A stretch of DNA of 64,000 nt from Neoscytalidium dimidiatum (GCA_037367355.1 CM074695.1:3162001-3226000); one strand, 5' to 3'; counted from the first letter of the stretch, positions 1-12,411 are shown. Made by a program: numbers and translations. The notes: generated by a model from the letters alone, not told the origin.

Positions 1-651
1 TGTCTTTTCTTCTCCCTTCGTCATCTTGTTGCCTGCTCTCTCAAAATGCTGCGAAAATGGCTTGGTATCGACTATCGTGGTTGGGATACTCCTGGAATCC
101 GGAAAGCGTCTTGAATATCTCAAGCTCGGCTATCAAGAACGTGTCAACTGGATTGCCACCGTTTCCGGGACTATTTCAAGCTTGAAACGACATAAGGTTC
201 AGGGATCTTTCCGAACGGATGAAGCCGTACCTGGAAGAGCGAGAGTGTCTGCCATCTGCGATGTCATTCACTCTTTGCGAAATTGTCACTCACCATCATG
301 TGGACCGAGCATTAAGTAATCAGCCAATAGCTGCTGAAATTAGGGTGGTGTCGACTCGTTGCTGCCATTTCCAGCAACTCAGCAGCCTTTCCAACGCACC
401 GCACTCTGCCGTTTTGGAAAGCGCTGAGGATCTTCTACTCTCCGCTCCCAGTTTTCCACCAGACAATTTCAGGTCAAACCCGAGTCGCTAGAGATCTGGC
501 CTTCTCCCAATTTCTCTACTTCACTTTTCGCCAACGAAACTGTGTTTGCAGCACAGAGCGTTTTCGCCACAGCCCATCCGGCTTCCCTACTGGGAGAAAC
601 GCTTAGAACGCCCTGCGTCATTGCTTCAATTCTTTCTTTATCCCAACCACG
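1..651. other. Upstream region / 5' leader of TAF5
   Basis: No protein domain is recognisable here. The stretch is pyrimidine-rich and lies directly upstream of the inferred TAF5 start, so it is probably promoter plus 5' leader. A 22-codon open frame starts at an ATG in a good context (46-114) and could act as an upstream ORF, but nothing shows that it is translated. The longer open frames over this stretch have no recognisable similarity and overlap one another. Confidence 0.4.
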
Positions 652-2960
652 ATGTCAACCCGGTCAAACAGTTTGCCTTTGAACGAAAATGGCAAACTCG
701 TTCGGTCTACCATAGGCCAAGTTTGCATTGCACTTGTTCAACGCATAGATCCTCAGCTAACATCGCCCTCTAGGTCCTAGAATATCTCAACAAGAAAGGC
801 TACAATCGCACAGAGGCTATGCTTCGTAAGGAGTCTGCCAATCAGGATGCTGATGGCCGCCCCATTGTTACGCGGGCTGAAGACCGTGGAGGCGGACAGT
901 ACGAAAAGGCTTTTGGTAAGGATTCATTCCTCTGCTATCCCATGCCAAATATGTCCACGGAGCGTATTGGCAAGCTTTGACGACACATCACGAATTCACA
1001 CATCGATTGATGCTTATCACTAACATACGAACAGAACTTCTGCGAGCATGGATCGAAGATAACCTTGAGCTTTACAAGGTTGAGCTTCGGCGATTGCTCT
1101 GGCCGATATTCGTCTACTCCTACCTAGAGATGCACAAGGAGTTCTACCAACGAGATGCCACCGCATTCTTCAACAGATACAAGGACTCTTTCGTCCAGGA
1201 GCATGACCAAGATATCCGCCAGCTCTCCACGATCAGCCTCCCAGAGCACGTTGCAGACAGTCATATCGCCAATATCTACCGAGGAAACAAGTACCGCTTG
1301 ACACTTAGCAACATGGCGTTCAACAGCCTGATTCAGTATCTCGAGTCGAAGGAAAGAGAGGGAGGCTCGGTCATCATCAGCCTGATGAATAAATTCATGA
1401 ATATTATCACCCAAGATCGAACCGCGACGGGCAACGAGAGAAGTCTTGCCGCCATGATTGCTCGTGGTAGTGTGGAGGAAGACATGCCCGCTGAGGATGA
1501 GGGAATCCCTGGTCATAACCCTGGCTCAGCCAACACTGACCGAAACGCGCCGCCTGTCCTTGCGAAGCTTCAGTTGGGACCTCTACCCATGGAACCCGAG
1601 CTGATGGAGGACGTAAGGGCGGAGCTTCAAGAGGAGGACAGCAAGAACCCCCCAAAGCCTGGCCAGAATTCCCTCCTCGACGAATTCGAACAACGGATCA
1701 AACGCGAGTCGACAGAAGAAGCACCGACTAGAGAGACTGTCCCACTACCGCCATCTCTGGCGCGCGATGTGTTGATGGAGGTACAAAAAGTGAAAGAGAA
1801 CCGGGACAGATTTAAGATCGAAGGTCGTACTGGAGGCGTTGGTCCTGGCGTGAGCGTTTGCATGTTCACATTCCACAACACCTTCGACAGGTAAGCCTTG
1901 CATCGATTTTCGCAGTGCGTAGACTGATGGAATATTCAGCATCAACTGCCTTGACTTCTCTGGCGATAACGAATTCGTCGCAGCGGGAATGCAAGAGTCC
2001 TACATCCGTGTGTGGTCTTTGAATGGCAACGCACTTCCTTCAATCAACCCAGGTGATAAGCCGTCGGCATCGAAACGCCTTATCGGTCACTCTGGGCCAA
2101 TTTACGCTGTCTCGTTCTCTCCTTCCACCGCAAACCCCACGTCTGGAGGTCCTTCAACTCGTTCCAAGTATCTACTCTCCAGTTCGGCAGATAAGACCAT
2201 TCGTCTGTGGTCACTGGAGACTTGGACTTGTGTAACAGCGTACAAATCACACAGCGGGCCTGTTTGGGACGTCAAATGGGGTCCGTTCGGCCATTATTTC
2301 CTTAGCGGCTCTCTCGACCGCACAGCGCGACTTTGGACGACCGATCACATCGCACCACACCGCCTCTACGTTGGGCATGACAATGATGTGGACTGTGTGG
2401 AATGGCATCCAAACGGTGCTTACGTATTCACGGCTTCAAGCGATAAGACAGTGCGCATGTGGCACATCAATGGCAACCCGCTGCGTATGTTCACTGGTCA
2501 CACCAGCAACATCACTGCACTTGCCTGCTCGCCAAGCGGCAAGAAGCTTGCAAGTGCTGATGACTCGGGTAATATCATTCTATGGGATATCGCGGCAGGC
2601 TTGCGCATCAAGCGCATGCGTGGCCACGGCAAGGGAGGTATATGGTCGCTTTCTTGGAGTGTTGAGTCTTCGGTCATCGTCTCCGGTGGCGCTGATGGTA
2701 CAGTCCGCGTCTGGGATGTGCTCCAGGAGACACCCGAGACCCAGAGCGCAAATGGAAAGGTCATCGCAGAGGGCGGTTCGGGAACCAAGATCGATGGTAG
2801 TGGTGGGTCGGGGTCTGGTGCGGCAAATAAGAAGAAGGCGAAGGATGTCGTTGTCACCGCTGACCAGATCAGCGCTTTTCCGACGAAGAAGAGTCCGGTA
2901 TACAAGGTAGAGTTCACGAGGATGAACTTGGTGTTGGCGGGCGGTGCGTACATGCCTTGA
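652..2960 (+). CDS. TAF5: Transcription initiation factor TFIID subunit 5 (TAF5), WD40
   Basis: TAF5 is a core scaffold of TFIID (and of SAGA in fungi) in the nucleus, pairing with histone-fold TAFs during preinitiation-complex assembly. Exons inferred: 652-699, 774-915, 1035-1890, 1940-2960, giving 688 residues in one frame. A LisH-type segment (VLEYLNKKGYNRTEAML) lies at about residues 17-35. The TAF5 N-terminal domain 2 follows at about 64-190 (LRAWIEDNL, MHKEF, NKFMNI). An acidic, low-complexity linker then leads to a C-terminal WD40 propeller from about 345 to the end (repeated IRLWS, ARLW, VRMW, ILWD and VRVWD endings). The protein ends in the family-typical NLVLAGGAY. Introns 2 and 3 have strong GTAAG donors; the first intron (GTTCGG donor) and hence the exact N-terminus are less certain. 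Nothing looks broken. Confidence 0.93.
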
Positions 2961-4851
2961 GAGGGGCTTCTCTTCTTCATTCTCATTTATTTTACTCCCA
3001 TCGGCGCACAAGGTGGCAAGGCTTTCTGGGGCTTTCTTGATTCATGGGTTCAGGGCTTCGGGTGTGAGATATCCTGGGCATGGAGCACAAAAATGGGAAA
3101 GACAGGCCTTCGAGAAGGGACAGCTTGCATCGAATCGTTGAGACTAATTTAGCTGCAACCTTTCTTTTAGCCGCACAAAGCACAAGTCCCATGATCACAG
3201 GTCTCGCCCCCGCAAATACTTGGCATGCAAGTATGCTGATGATGTGTCCTAACTGCATGCAGGAGGCCGTGGGAAATGGAGCGGGCCGAGCGGCAGTCGC
3301 ACTCAATGAGGCTGGGAGAGTGTCAACGACCTGGTCGACGGGCGATCCCACGGTACGCCCAATTGAGGGTAAAAAAAAAAAAAGTTAAAATTAAATGACG
3401 CGAGTCAACCGAAGAAAACTTCTGTCATGGAATGTCAAAACTCAGATTCGACATCGACGCGTATTCTGGCGTCAACGTAGGGCGAACAACGGAGGCGGGC
3501 CTTGGTCGCACTGATAGCGGGGCGAGCCATCTCTCGATGCTCAGGCGACACGAGCGCGGCGAGACGGATCGAAGGGGCACAGGGACATGGCGAAGTTCTT
3601 GGTAGATTCCTTCGATTCCTGGTGTCGCGGAGGCGAGCAGGCGACGAGATGATAGAGGCAAAAACGAACGGGCGGCGGCCAATAGTGGCGGCATCGAGGA
3701 CTGCAAGTAATGTTCACCCGAGGCGAGTCTTGCCAGGTTTGAGCAGTGGACCGAGGAGTGTCGTGTGGGCAGCGATTCCGCCCAGCCTGCCAAGGAATGC
3801 CGCTCCCCCAGCGGCAGCGCCCATTGGCCACAGCTTTATCACGACAAGACGTTGCAACCGCGCCGCTGGATAGCGTCGGCCACCAATTTGCCCACCTCGC
3901 TGCTCCCGGCAGGTCCAAGACCTTCTGGAAAATCCGTGGGTATGCCGCCTGTATGCGGCACGGGAGAGGCTCGACGCGGAGATCGAGAGCACAGTGCTGG
4001 CAGCCAGCGAAGGATCAGGTCTGCATGCAGAGGGCTGTACATACCGCCAAGGCCGCCCGTATCAGACACCCTGCCTCCCCGCCGCCGGTTTCCCGAGCCC
4101 ACGCAAGCACAGCGAGAAAACGCGCAGCTCGCGGTCGGCCCCGGCCCTCGTGCTGGGCACACACACCGCACCCGCCTGGTGTCCGGTGCAAAAACTTTGC
4201 AAGCCGCGGCGAAAGCTTCTCCGCGCGTTGGCAGGCCTCACAAGTGCCGGCGTGGAAAGCTTGGCAGCCGGCCGCTGGAGTCGTGCGCGGTCTTAGCTCT
4301 TTCTGGACCGGGGCAAGCGGCGGTGCCCAGGCGTTCCCTCGTCTCTTCTCCGCCGCCCCAGTGAGCTTGAAGATACGGGCCCTGGCTTATCGAGCGCGTC
4401 GGCTGCCGGCGTGGCGCTCCACCAACTCAGGACTCGGCGGGCGTGCTCTTGGCACGGCCAGCCCGCCGCTATCTCCCCATCTATCTCTGGTACGATGGCG
4501 CAAGGGTAACCTTCCAAGCCTCTGGGCATGAGTGATGCTCAGTTACCTTCCTAATTCTGCCAATGCCGTACTCCTCTATGCGAGAGTTATAACTTATTCA
4601 GGGCCCACGCTCTCACGTTTCGTGCCTGCGTGCAGCCCGTCATCTCCATCCCAGCTCTGTCTGGTCCCTCAAGTCTTTCTGCTCCTCTTACCTGCCGCGG
4701 TTTTGTCACCCCTCACTTGTGGTGGTTGCTTTCGCATTAACCGTACCTACGGTGGACTTCTTTGCCTAGCTGGTGGAAGAAATATCCAATCTTTCACCGT
4801 CATCTATCAATCGCTCTTCACTTCACTGATTGTTGGGGAAAGATTGCAAAG
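2961..4851. other. Intergenic, GC-rich, no supported gene
   Basis: Contains the TAF5 3' end, a short A tract near 3370, a GC-rich core (about 3450-4500), and the pyrimidine-rich leader of the PTR2 gene. The core has long open frames on both strands (the longest is 3746-4531). Their translations are Arg/Pro/Ala/Ser-rich, overlap on opposite strands and match no family I know, which is what high GC alone produces. I see no structural RNA or mobile element. Confidence 0.5.
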
Positions 4852-6849
4852 ATGAGCCGGGTTATCGAGGACACCGAGATTGCGAAGAGTCACGAGCCTG
4901 ACGCGCCGACCCCGCTCGGCGAGAAAGAGCTGGAGCTGGTGCAAAGGGACCTCGACAATGGTTCCACTACCACCGATGAGGAGAAGCCTACCGAGGAGGA
5001 CTTCCGTACCCTGTTCCGTGTTTCGGGAAAGATCCCGTGGACCACCTATACCATCGCTTTCGTTGAGTTGTGCGAGCGTTTTTCGTACTACGGTACCACT
5101 GTTGTCTGTGAGTGCCGCCGTTTCATCCGATGCGTCGGAGGTAGATTCCACTAACACGTCGAAGACGTCAATTACATTCAGCAGCCGCTGCCACCGGGCT
5201 CCAACACAGGTGCCGGTTTCGATGGCCAGTCCGGCGCTCTTGACCGCGGCCAGCAGACATCCACCGGTCTGACCACTTGTGAGTTTCACGACTGGCAACC
5301 TATCTCTGTCAATTACTAAATTACCAAAAGTCAACTCGTTCTGGTCCTATACCTGCCCTCTGATCGGTGCCTACATTGCCGATGAGTATCTCGGTCGTTT
5401 CAAGACCATTCAGTGGTCTATCCTCATTTCCCTCATTGGCCACATGTTCTTGATCATCTCCGCGCTGCCTCCGATTATCACGAAGCCGGATACTGCCATT
5501 GCCATTTTCGCTGTCGGACTAGTCATCATGGGTTGTGGAACTGGTGGCTTCAAGTCCAACATCTCGCCTCTCATCGCCGAGCAGCTTACGGATACGAAGC
5601 CCAAAGTCATCAGAGATAAGAAGACGGGGCAGCGCGTCCTGTCGGATCCTGCCATCACCGTCGCACGTGTCTTCCTGTACTTCTACATGATGATTAATGT
5701 CGGCTCTCTAGTTGGCCAAATTTGTAAGTTCCCGAGCAATCGTTTAGAATTGTGGGCAAGTACTAACTCTAGTTGACAGGCATGGTTTTTGCTGAAAAGT
5801 ATGTCGGCTTCTGGCTCTCTTTCACCCTCCCAACGATCATGTTCTTGTTCTGCCCCATGGTTCTCTTCTGGTGCAAGAGCAAGTACAAGCTCAACCCTCC
5901 CAACGGCTCAGTCGCTGCAAGAGCATTTAAGCTTGTGGCGCTGGGCTCCAAGGGTCGCGTCTCTGCCAACCCTGTTCGAACTTTCAAGAATTTCAAGGAT
6001 GGTTCTTTCTGGGAGGATGTCAAGCCTAGCAAGCTTGGTCCTAACAAGCCGGCTTGGATGACTTTTGACGACGGCTGGGTTGACGAGGTGCGCCGTGGGT
6101 TCAAGGCCTGCAAGGTGTTCACTTTCTACCCTCTGTACTGGCTGGCATACAACCAGATGACGAATAACCTGACTTCACAAGCCGCCACCATGGAACTTCA
6201 CGGAGCACCGAACGATATCATCAACAACCTCAACCCGCTTTCCCTCATTATTTTCATCCCGTTGGTTGATAATTTCCTGTACCCCGGTCTGCGTAGGATC
6301 GGGATCAACTTCACGCCCCTCAAGCGTATCGCGTTTGGTTTCTTTATGGCTTTCCTGGCCATGATTTCGGCCGTCGTCATTCAGCACTATATCTACAAGC
6401 TGGGCGAGTGCGGCAAGCACATGAACTCGTGCGTAGACGCCGATGAGAACCCAATCCCGGCGCCCATCAACGTCTGGGTGCAGACGCTGCCGTACGTGCT
6501 GATCGGCTTCTCTGAGATATTCGCATCTATCACTGGTTTGGAGTACGCGTTCATGAAGGCGCCACACAATATGCGTTCGCTTGTCACGGCCGTTTTTCTC
6601 TTCACCTCGGCTATCGGCTCCGCCCTCAACCAGGCCCTCGTCCCCCTGGCCGACGACCCCTTGCTCGTTTGGAACTACGCCGTCTCCGCCATCGTCGCTG
6701 CTGTGGGTGGCATTCTCTTCTGGATCACCTTCCACAAGCTTGATAAGGAGGAGGATAGGCTCAACATGCTGCCCGACAGCGCATACAATGCTGATGACAG
6801 GCGCCACTCCATTATCTCGGCTGAGAAGGGAGAGACTCCCAAGAGCTAA
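4852..6849 (+). CDS. PTR2: PTR2-family proton-coupled oligopeptide transporter
   Basis: A plasma-membrane di-/tripeptide:H+ symporter of the POT/PTR family (major facilitator fold) that imports small peptides as a nitrogen source. Exons: 4852-5107, 5165-5278, 5331-5723, 5780-6849, giving 610 residues, the usual length for fungal Ptr2. The acidic cytosolic N-terminus precedes the ExxER motif (ELCERFSYYG, around residue 71) that couples proton movement. The PTR2 signature GCGTGGFKSNISPLIAEQ follows, then alternating hydrophobic segments consistent with 12 membrane helices, and a charged C-terminal tail. The three introns are 52-57 nt. Two have GTGAGT donors and one GTAAGT; the last has a CTAAC-like branch site. 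The start was chosen because it is the first ATG in the coding frame, next to the acidic N-terminus seen in homologues. Induction by peptides is usual for the family but not visible here. Confidence 0.95.
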
Positions 6850-7431
6850 GTGAGTGAATACGCGTCTTAAGGGCAGTGACCGGAGAAAGGGAGTGAAGGA
6901 ATATTCTAAACTGAAATACGGCGGGGATATATAATGACGTTGTGTTCATGATTCGATGGGTCTCATGGTTATGTTCGATACCACTTGAGGAATGCACCAA
7001 TTTAAATACCCGATTTGATCTTCTAGGCCACATCCCTTTGGTTTTCAGTACTGCTACCAAATGTTGAGGGTTTCGTCCCTGGAATAGAGCCCTGTACGGA
7101 TACGTGCATTGATTGCGCATTCTGTATTCTCTTCTGTTTCACGGGATGATGACAAGATCGAAAATATCGCTGTTCGAAATGAATGGGTGACATGTTTAAA
7201 AGTGATGGCCAGTGGTCCGTCCGCGCCAAAAGCAGACGAATAACGCCCGCGGGGATAGTAAGCCGCATGACTCGCGATAGACCGCGACCGCGATTTTTCC
7301 GGCCGCCTGCTCTGACGCCGCCGCCGCCGCTGCTAGGTACTGCTCACCCAGACTCTCCGTCGGCGAAAGCTTTCCAGAGAACTTCGAAGCTTCCACACGC
7401 CTCTCTCAATTGCCAACTTGCCACCGGGCCA
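6850..7431. other. PTR2 3' region and IF-2 promoter
   Basis: Holds the 3' flank of the peptide transporter and the upstream region of the mitochondrial IF-2 gene. The short open frames here overlap and resemble nothing. A GCC/CCG-rich patch lies at about 7300-7340. No repeat or RNA gene was seen. Confidence 0.4.
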
Positions 7432-8127
7432 ATGATGCGCAGACAAGCCCTTAGAGTAAATCAACCGTCTCCTACCCTTCCATTCAAAGAGGCAATCTGA
7501 AAGCTAACGAATCGAACAGGCGTCGGCGTCGACGCACAATATTTGCGTCTTCTGCGCGACCCGCCTCAGCCGCGACGTTGCCCTCCATCTCTCAACGACG
7601 ATACCCACGATCACCGCGCCCGCCGCTCGGTACGTCCAGCGCCGCGGCATCTCCTCCTCGCGCTCCACGGCACAGACTTTCGGCGCCGCGGCGGCCGTTC
7701 AGCAGCAACGGCGGAATGATGGCGACTGGCAAAACACCTCCACCGAGGACAGAGAACGCGAGCTCCTGCTGAGTCGATACAGCGCTTCGCCGTCGTCGTC
7801 TGGTCCACTTCGGACGTCTGCTTCAGCGGCGGCGGCGATCGATCCGGAGAAGGCGGCGTTGATGGCGAGATACGGTGTTCCTGCTGCAGCGGCGTCAACG
7901 CCGCCGCCGTCATCGCCGCAGACACAGACACAGATGCAGGGCGGATCGAAAATAAGGTTTTTGGGGAGGGACAATCGGAATGCTCAGTCGTCGAGGCAGG
8001 ATATGAGGAAGATGTACAAGGTGAAGGTCGAGTCGAGGCAGCACCAACACCAACAACGGCAAGATGATGCAGGTTTCGACGAGGAGAAGGTGCGGCAGTG
8101 GAAGCATTTGCGTCCGAGAAATCAACA

Positions 8128-8158
<31 letters not shown>

Positions 8159-10888
8159 CAACAACGACAGTCGCAGAGGCAGCATACTAGGGATAATCTG
8201 GGTAGGCAGGAACAGGGCGGAGCTCAAAGGCACACTGGCAGGACCGGATTCGTACCGCTGACGCCGGAGCAGAAATTGGAAGATAAGGAGAATCTTTTGA
8301 AGAGGTTCGGCTCTGCGAGAACGGCCCAGGCGGGACAGGCACAGGTACCGCAGTCTCAAGGATTCTTCCGGCCAGAAAGCGCGGAGGCCCGACCATCTGG
8401 AGAGGATGCCGAGACAAATGCGTTGAAGGCGGTTTTTGGGGCGGCAACACGCTTCTCAGGATCGTTTTCGTCCCAATCCCAGCTCAGCCCGGAACCTGGC
8501 CAGAATGCGGAACGGGAAGCTTTGCAAGCTCAATTCTCCAAGACGCCGTGGCGCACCGAACGAGAAGCGTTGCAAGCTCAGTTCTCGAAAACACCCAGGA
8601 GCGCAGAATCAATTTCTGCAAGAGTGCAACCATCGGAGACACCCACGGTTTATCAAGAGGCTGCGGAGGAGGTTCAGGAGGCGGGACGGCCCGAAGACAA
8701 AAAGTCAATAGCCCAGGAGATGGAGACGACAATGGCTGCAGTGCAGCAACCCAGAGAGCGTGAGCGTACGGCGAGATTCTCGAAGTTCGCTGATGTTGAG
8801 GAAGACGCTCCTCGCAAGCGGAAGGCCAAAGGAGGCTGGAGCAAGGCTTCAGCCCTTGATGATGACGTTGACCACAATTGGTCGGAACGCAAGTCGAAAA
8901 AGAAGGAGAAGAAGAATAAGCAACGCGCCCAAGAAGTTGTTGCGCCTACGCCGATTTACCTTCCGGAATACCTGAGCGTCGTCAATCTTGCCAACATGCT
9001 CAGAGTCCGCACGGAAGACTTGGTCCGCAAGATGGAGGAGCTTGGTTATGAAGATATCAATCACGATGATATCCTTAACGCTGAGAATGCTGGACTGATT
9101 GCTATGGAATACAATTTCGAGCCTGTTGCCGAGGACCCGTCCGATGATCTCGACCTTTACCCTGCTCCGGTGCCGGAAGACGTTACGAACCTACCTGCTC
9201 GTCCACCTGTTGTCACCATCATGGGACATGTTGACCACGGCAAGACTACTCTGCTTGATTTTCTACGAAAGTCATCCGTGGCAGCGACAGAATTCGGAGG
9301 TATTACCCAACACATTGGCGCTTTCAGTGTCCCTCTCTCCAGTGGCAAGACTATTACCTTCCTTGATACCCCTGGCCATGCCGCCTTCCTCAATATGCGC
9401 CAGCGTGGAGCTACAGTTACGGACATCGTCATTCTTGTCGTAGCCGCGGACGACAGTGTGAAGCCTCAGACTCTTGAAGCGATCAAGCACGCCAAGTCTG
9501 CACGTGTGCCCATCATCGTTGCAATCAATAAGATCGACAAGGAAGGAGCCAATCCGGATCGCGTCAAGCAAGATCTTGCCCGCCATGGCGTCGACGTGGA
9601 GGATTATGGCGGAGACGTCCAAGCCATTCTTGTCAGCGGCAAGACCGGTCAAGGCATGGAGGACCTCGAAGAAGCCATCATCACCCTCTCCGAAATCCTC
9701 GACCACCGAGCCGATCCCGAAGGTCCCGTCGAGGGCTGGATCCTCGAAGCCGCAACGAAGAAGTCTGGCAAGGCAGCCACCGTACTCGTCCGCCGCGGCA
9801 CGCTCAAGGTCGGCTCAATTATTGTAGCCGGCAAGACGTTCGCCCGTGTCCGCTCGATCAAGAATGAGGCTGGTGCTGATATTCCTTCCGTCGGCCCCGG
9901 CATGCCCGCCGAGATCGAGGGCTGGCGCGGTCAGCCCGAAGCAGGCGACGAGGTTCTCGAGGCGCCCAACGAGCAGCGCGCGACCGAGGTAGTCGAGTAT
10001 CGTGAGGCCAACGCCGAGCGTGTCCAGCTGGCCAAGGATATGGAAGCCATCAACGAGGCGCGCCGCCTGGAGCACGAGCGCCGTGAGCGCGAGAAGGCCA
10101 TCGCCGCAGCCGCGGAGGCCGGCGAGGAGAACCCGGAGGCTGCGGTCGCGGCGGCCGAGGCGGCGGAGAATGCGGAGGCGGGCGTCACGGAGGTGCCGTT
10201 CATCGTCAAGGCGGACGTGTCCGGCTCAGTCGAGGCGGTCGTCGACTACGTCATGACGGTCGGCAACGGCGAGGTGCGGCCTAAGGTGATCCGCTCGGGC
10301 GTGGGCGCGGTTACCGAATTCGACATTGAGTACGCAGCCACGGCGGGCGGGCACATCGTCTCGTTCAACGTCAGCCTCGAGCCGCGGTTGGCACGCGTGG
10401 CGGAGAGCAAGGGCGTGCGCGTGCTCGAGCAGAACGTTATCTACCGGCTGGTCGACGACGTCAAGGCCGTGCTGAGCGAGAAGCTGGCGCCGCTCGTCGT
10501 GCAGCGGGTGACGGGCGAGGCGACGGTGCTGGAGGTCTTCGAGATCAACTTGGGCAAGAAGGCGACGATGAATATCGCGGGGTGCAAGGTTACGAACGGG
10601 GCCGTGTCGAGGGGTAGCAAGGTCAGGGTGCTGAGGGGGGAGGAGAAAATTTATGACGGTATGTTCTCCTTTATTATTGTCCCTCATCCCTTTCCCCTTT
10701 TGGAGCTGTGAGCTAACGCACTTTGCTTTTTCGCAGGCACCGTCTCGTCGCTTAAGCAGGTTAAGAAGGACGTCTCGGAGATGCGCAAGGGGTCGGAGTG
10801 CGGCATGGCGTTCGAGGCCTGGGGCGATTTCAAGCCGGGAGACTCCATTCAGTGCTATGACGAGAGGTTTGAGAAGAGGAGTTTGTGA
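7432..10888 (+). CDS. IFM1: Mitochondrial translation initiation factor IF-2
   Basis: A GTPase that places initiator fMet-tRNA on the mitochondrial small ribosomal subunit. Exons: 7432-7455 (only 24 nt), 7520-10658, 10737-10888, giving 1104 residues. The N-terminus is basic and Ser/Ala-rich, as expected for a mitochondrial presequence. G1 is GHVDHGKT (about residue 577), followed by GGITQHIG (switch I), DTPGH (G3) and NKID (G4). The G domain is followed by the IF-2 domain II/III/IV region, with a coiled, charged insertion ([14 protein letters not shown]) and a C-terminal domain ending in [18 protein letters not shown]. Upstream of the G domain is an unusually long low-complexity region with a glutamine tract at about residues 210-227. 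The first exon rests on frame continuity (exon 2 is open back to its acceptor) and a GTAAAT donor, so the N-terminus is moderately sure; the enzyme assignment is firm. Confidence 0.94.
8126..8169 (+). repeat. CAG/CAA repeat encoding polyglutamine in IF-2
   Basis: An in-frame run of CAG codons followed by CAA codons encodes about 15 consecutive glutamines (the last one CAG-flanked after an Arg) in the predicted disordered N-terminal part of the mitochondrial IF-2. The mixed CAG/CAA composition suggests an older, partly stabilised tract. Confidence 0.9.
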
Positions 10889-11348
10889 GATGCGGTTTCG
10901 CAAGAGGGTCCTTCTCTGCTCAAAGATCAGGTATAAAGAAAGTTTATGCTTGTACGATACCCTAGGAGTAATTTGGAGCCGGCTGCATATAGACATGCAT
11001 AAAAAGATGGGCATGTAAGCTGCATGAAATGGAGCAGCATCTTTTGCACTTATTAATTCAAAGGCTTTCTGATTTTTGAAAAGGAGATCACAACCTGTGC
11101 GCCCTCCGAGACCGACGAGATGGTGTGTGCTATCACGGATGGACCTGACTGGATGCGAGAATGATGTGAAACCTTAACCGTTTTGAAAGCCTTGATGCCT
11201 GATACTGTACACAAGAAAAGAGGTTTCCGCCCCCCAATCCAGTTGAAATCCAAAATAACGCCTCGCCCATGCTGTGATTAACTCGCTATAATTGCAAACA
11301 CTCAAAACGCCTATATTTTAGGGAGCAGGTGGTGGTACATGGGTTCGA
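10889..11348. other. Convergent 3' intergenic region between IF-2 and UNC50
   Basis: The spacer between two convergent genes. It contains AT-rich 3' flanks and no recognisable gene or repeat. Confidence 0.5.
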
Positions 11349-12411
11349 TCACACGGACTTGCGCAACTTCGCTCCGGCCCATAGAACGGGAGCCAGGTGC
11401 TTCGGCAGGTTTGCGCCGAACAGGCTGATGAACCAGAGGATGATGTATACGGCAACAGGAGCGAGGAGTAGCTCGGTGTGGTGGAGAAAAGGGAGGGCTT
11501 GCTATGAGTTAGTCACTGGGTATCAGGGGAATTTCTTCTTAAGCGTACCGTTGTAGCCGAGGAAGGTGATGACGGTGTAGTACCCGAAGGCCAGCAGGTA
11601 CAGCGAGTTTCCGACGAATGACGAAACCCAGAAATCGCGCGCAATGAGAGGCATGAGCAGGAACTGGATGACGTAGAGGAAGAACCACACGGGGAAGAAC
11701 GCGCGTATCGACACCTAGAGGATTGTCAGTCAGCTTGTGGGAGTTCTGCAGTCACGAGGCCGGTTCAGACTCACGTCAAAGCAGTATCCAAACTCTAGCT
11801 GCTCTCCGTCGCCAGGCTGTACAAAGAGGCCTTGTCTCCGCCGTCCGGGCAGGCCAGGGACGCCTGGGCCGAGAAGTCTCCCCACCAAGAAGTATGCCGC
11901 CGTGGCGACGGCAAGAGACAAGCCGATAAAGTGGACGAAGACAAACACCAGCATTATGCGCAGCGTCTTCCCAAAGCCGTCGGCGTAGGCGAGGCCCCAG
12001 GCGAGCGAGGTCAGGATTAGGAAGAAGGAGAGCAGGTAGGTGAACGCGGGATCGGGACGGTGCCATGTGTTCTTGGTCTCTGGAGCTGCGCGTCAGCGGG
12101 TATCGAAAGCAAAGGACGTTCAAAGGACAATACGCTTCTGCAGGAAGGGTTAGCAAGCTGTCGCGCGCATATAGATTCGCAAGTGTCGCGGTCCGGCTTA
12201 CATGATAGTATATGGAGCGGAAGACCTTCTTGGGGGCTATTATGAGGCTCATCATCTCCCAGACAGCGGTCTCAAAGTCCATCTGCGGGAACTTGAACAA
12301 GCGCTTGAAGAAGCGCGGCATCTTGATGCCCTGGCGGCGATTGCTGGGCACGGTGCCGCCGAAGTTGTTTGAGGGTCCGCCATGGCGAGGCAACGAGATC
12401 TGCGGGTTCAT
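11349..12411 (-). CDS. GMH1: UNC-50 family Golgi membrane protein (Gmh1-like)
   Basis: A multi-pass membrane protein of the early Golgi/ER. In other fungi Gmh1 is linked to the ARF-GEF Gea1/2. Exons in transcription order: 12411-12202, 12137-12134, 12079-11775, 11714-11549, 11497-11349, giving 277 residues. Family landmarks appear in order: MDFETAVWEM, SIYYH-KQ-TKNTWHRPDPAF, a hydrophobic helix, QLEFGYCFDV, IRAFFPVW, and GNSLYLLAFGYYTVITFLGYNALPFLHHTE (quoted here in parts across an exon junction), with about five membrane segments. The second exon is only 4 nt (AAGC) and supplies the conserved KQ. An upstream in-frame ATG at 12495 exists; I prefer 12411 because the extra 28 residues look like leader. 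It is divergent from RNA14 with about 475 bp between starts. Confidence 0.9.
12134..12137 (-). other. 4-nt microexon (AAGC) of the UNC50 gene
   Basis: Exon 1 ends YYH before a GTAAGC donor (intron 12201-12138, acceptor CTGCAG). The four bases AAGC are followed by a GTATTG donor (intron 12133-12080, acceptor CTCCAG), and the next exon begins AGACC. The join reads CAT-AAG-CAG-ACC, i.e. H-K-Q-T, which is the invariant family string (human UNC50 has YRKQTK). Skipping the microexon and using the same acceptor would shift the frame. Confidence 0.8.

Noticed and set aside
3746..4531. 261-codon frame on the + strand in GC-rich DNA
   Set aside because: Arg/Pro/Ala/Trp-rich, overlaps long frames on both strands, no domain, no conserved motif; expected by chance at this GC content.
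11338..11352. GGTTCGATC B-box-like string suggesting another tRNA
   Set aside because: It is the end of the UNC50 coding sequence; no A box or stems around it.
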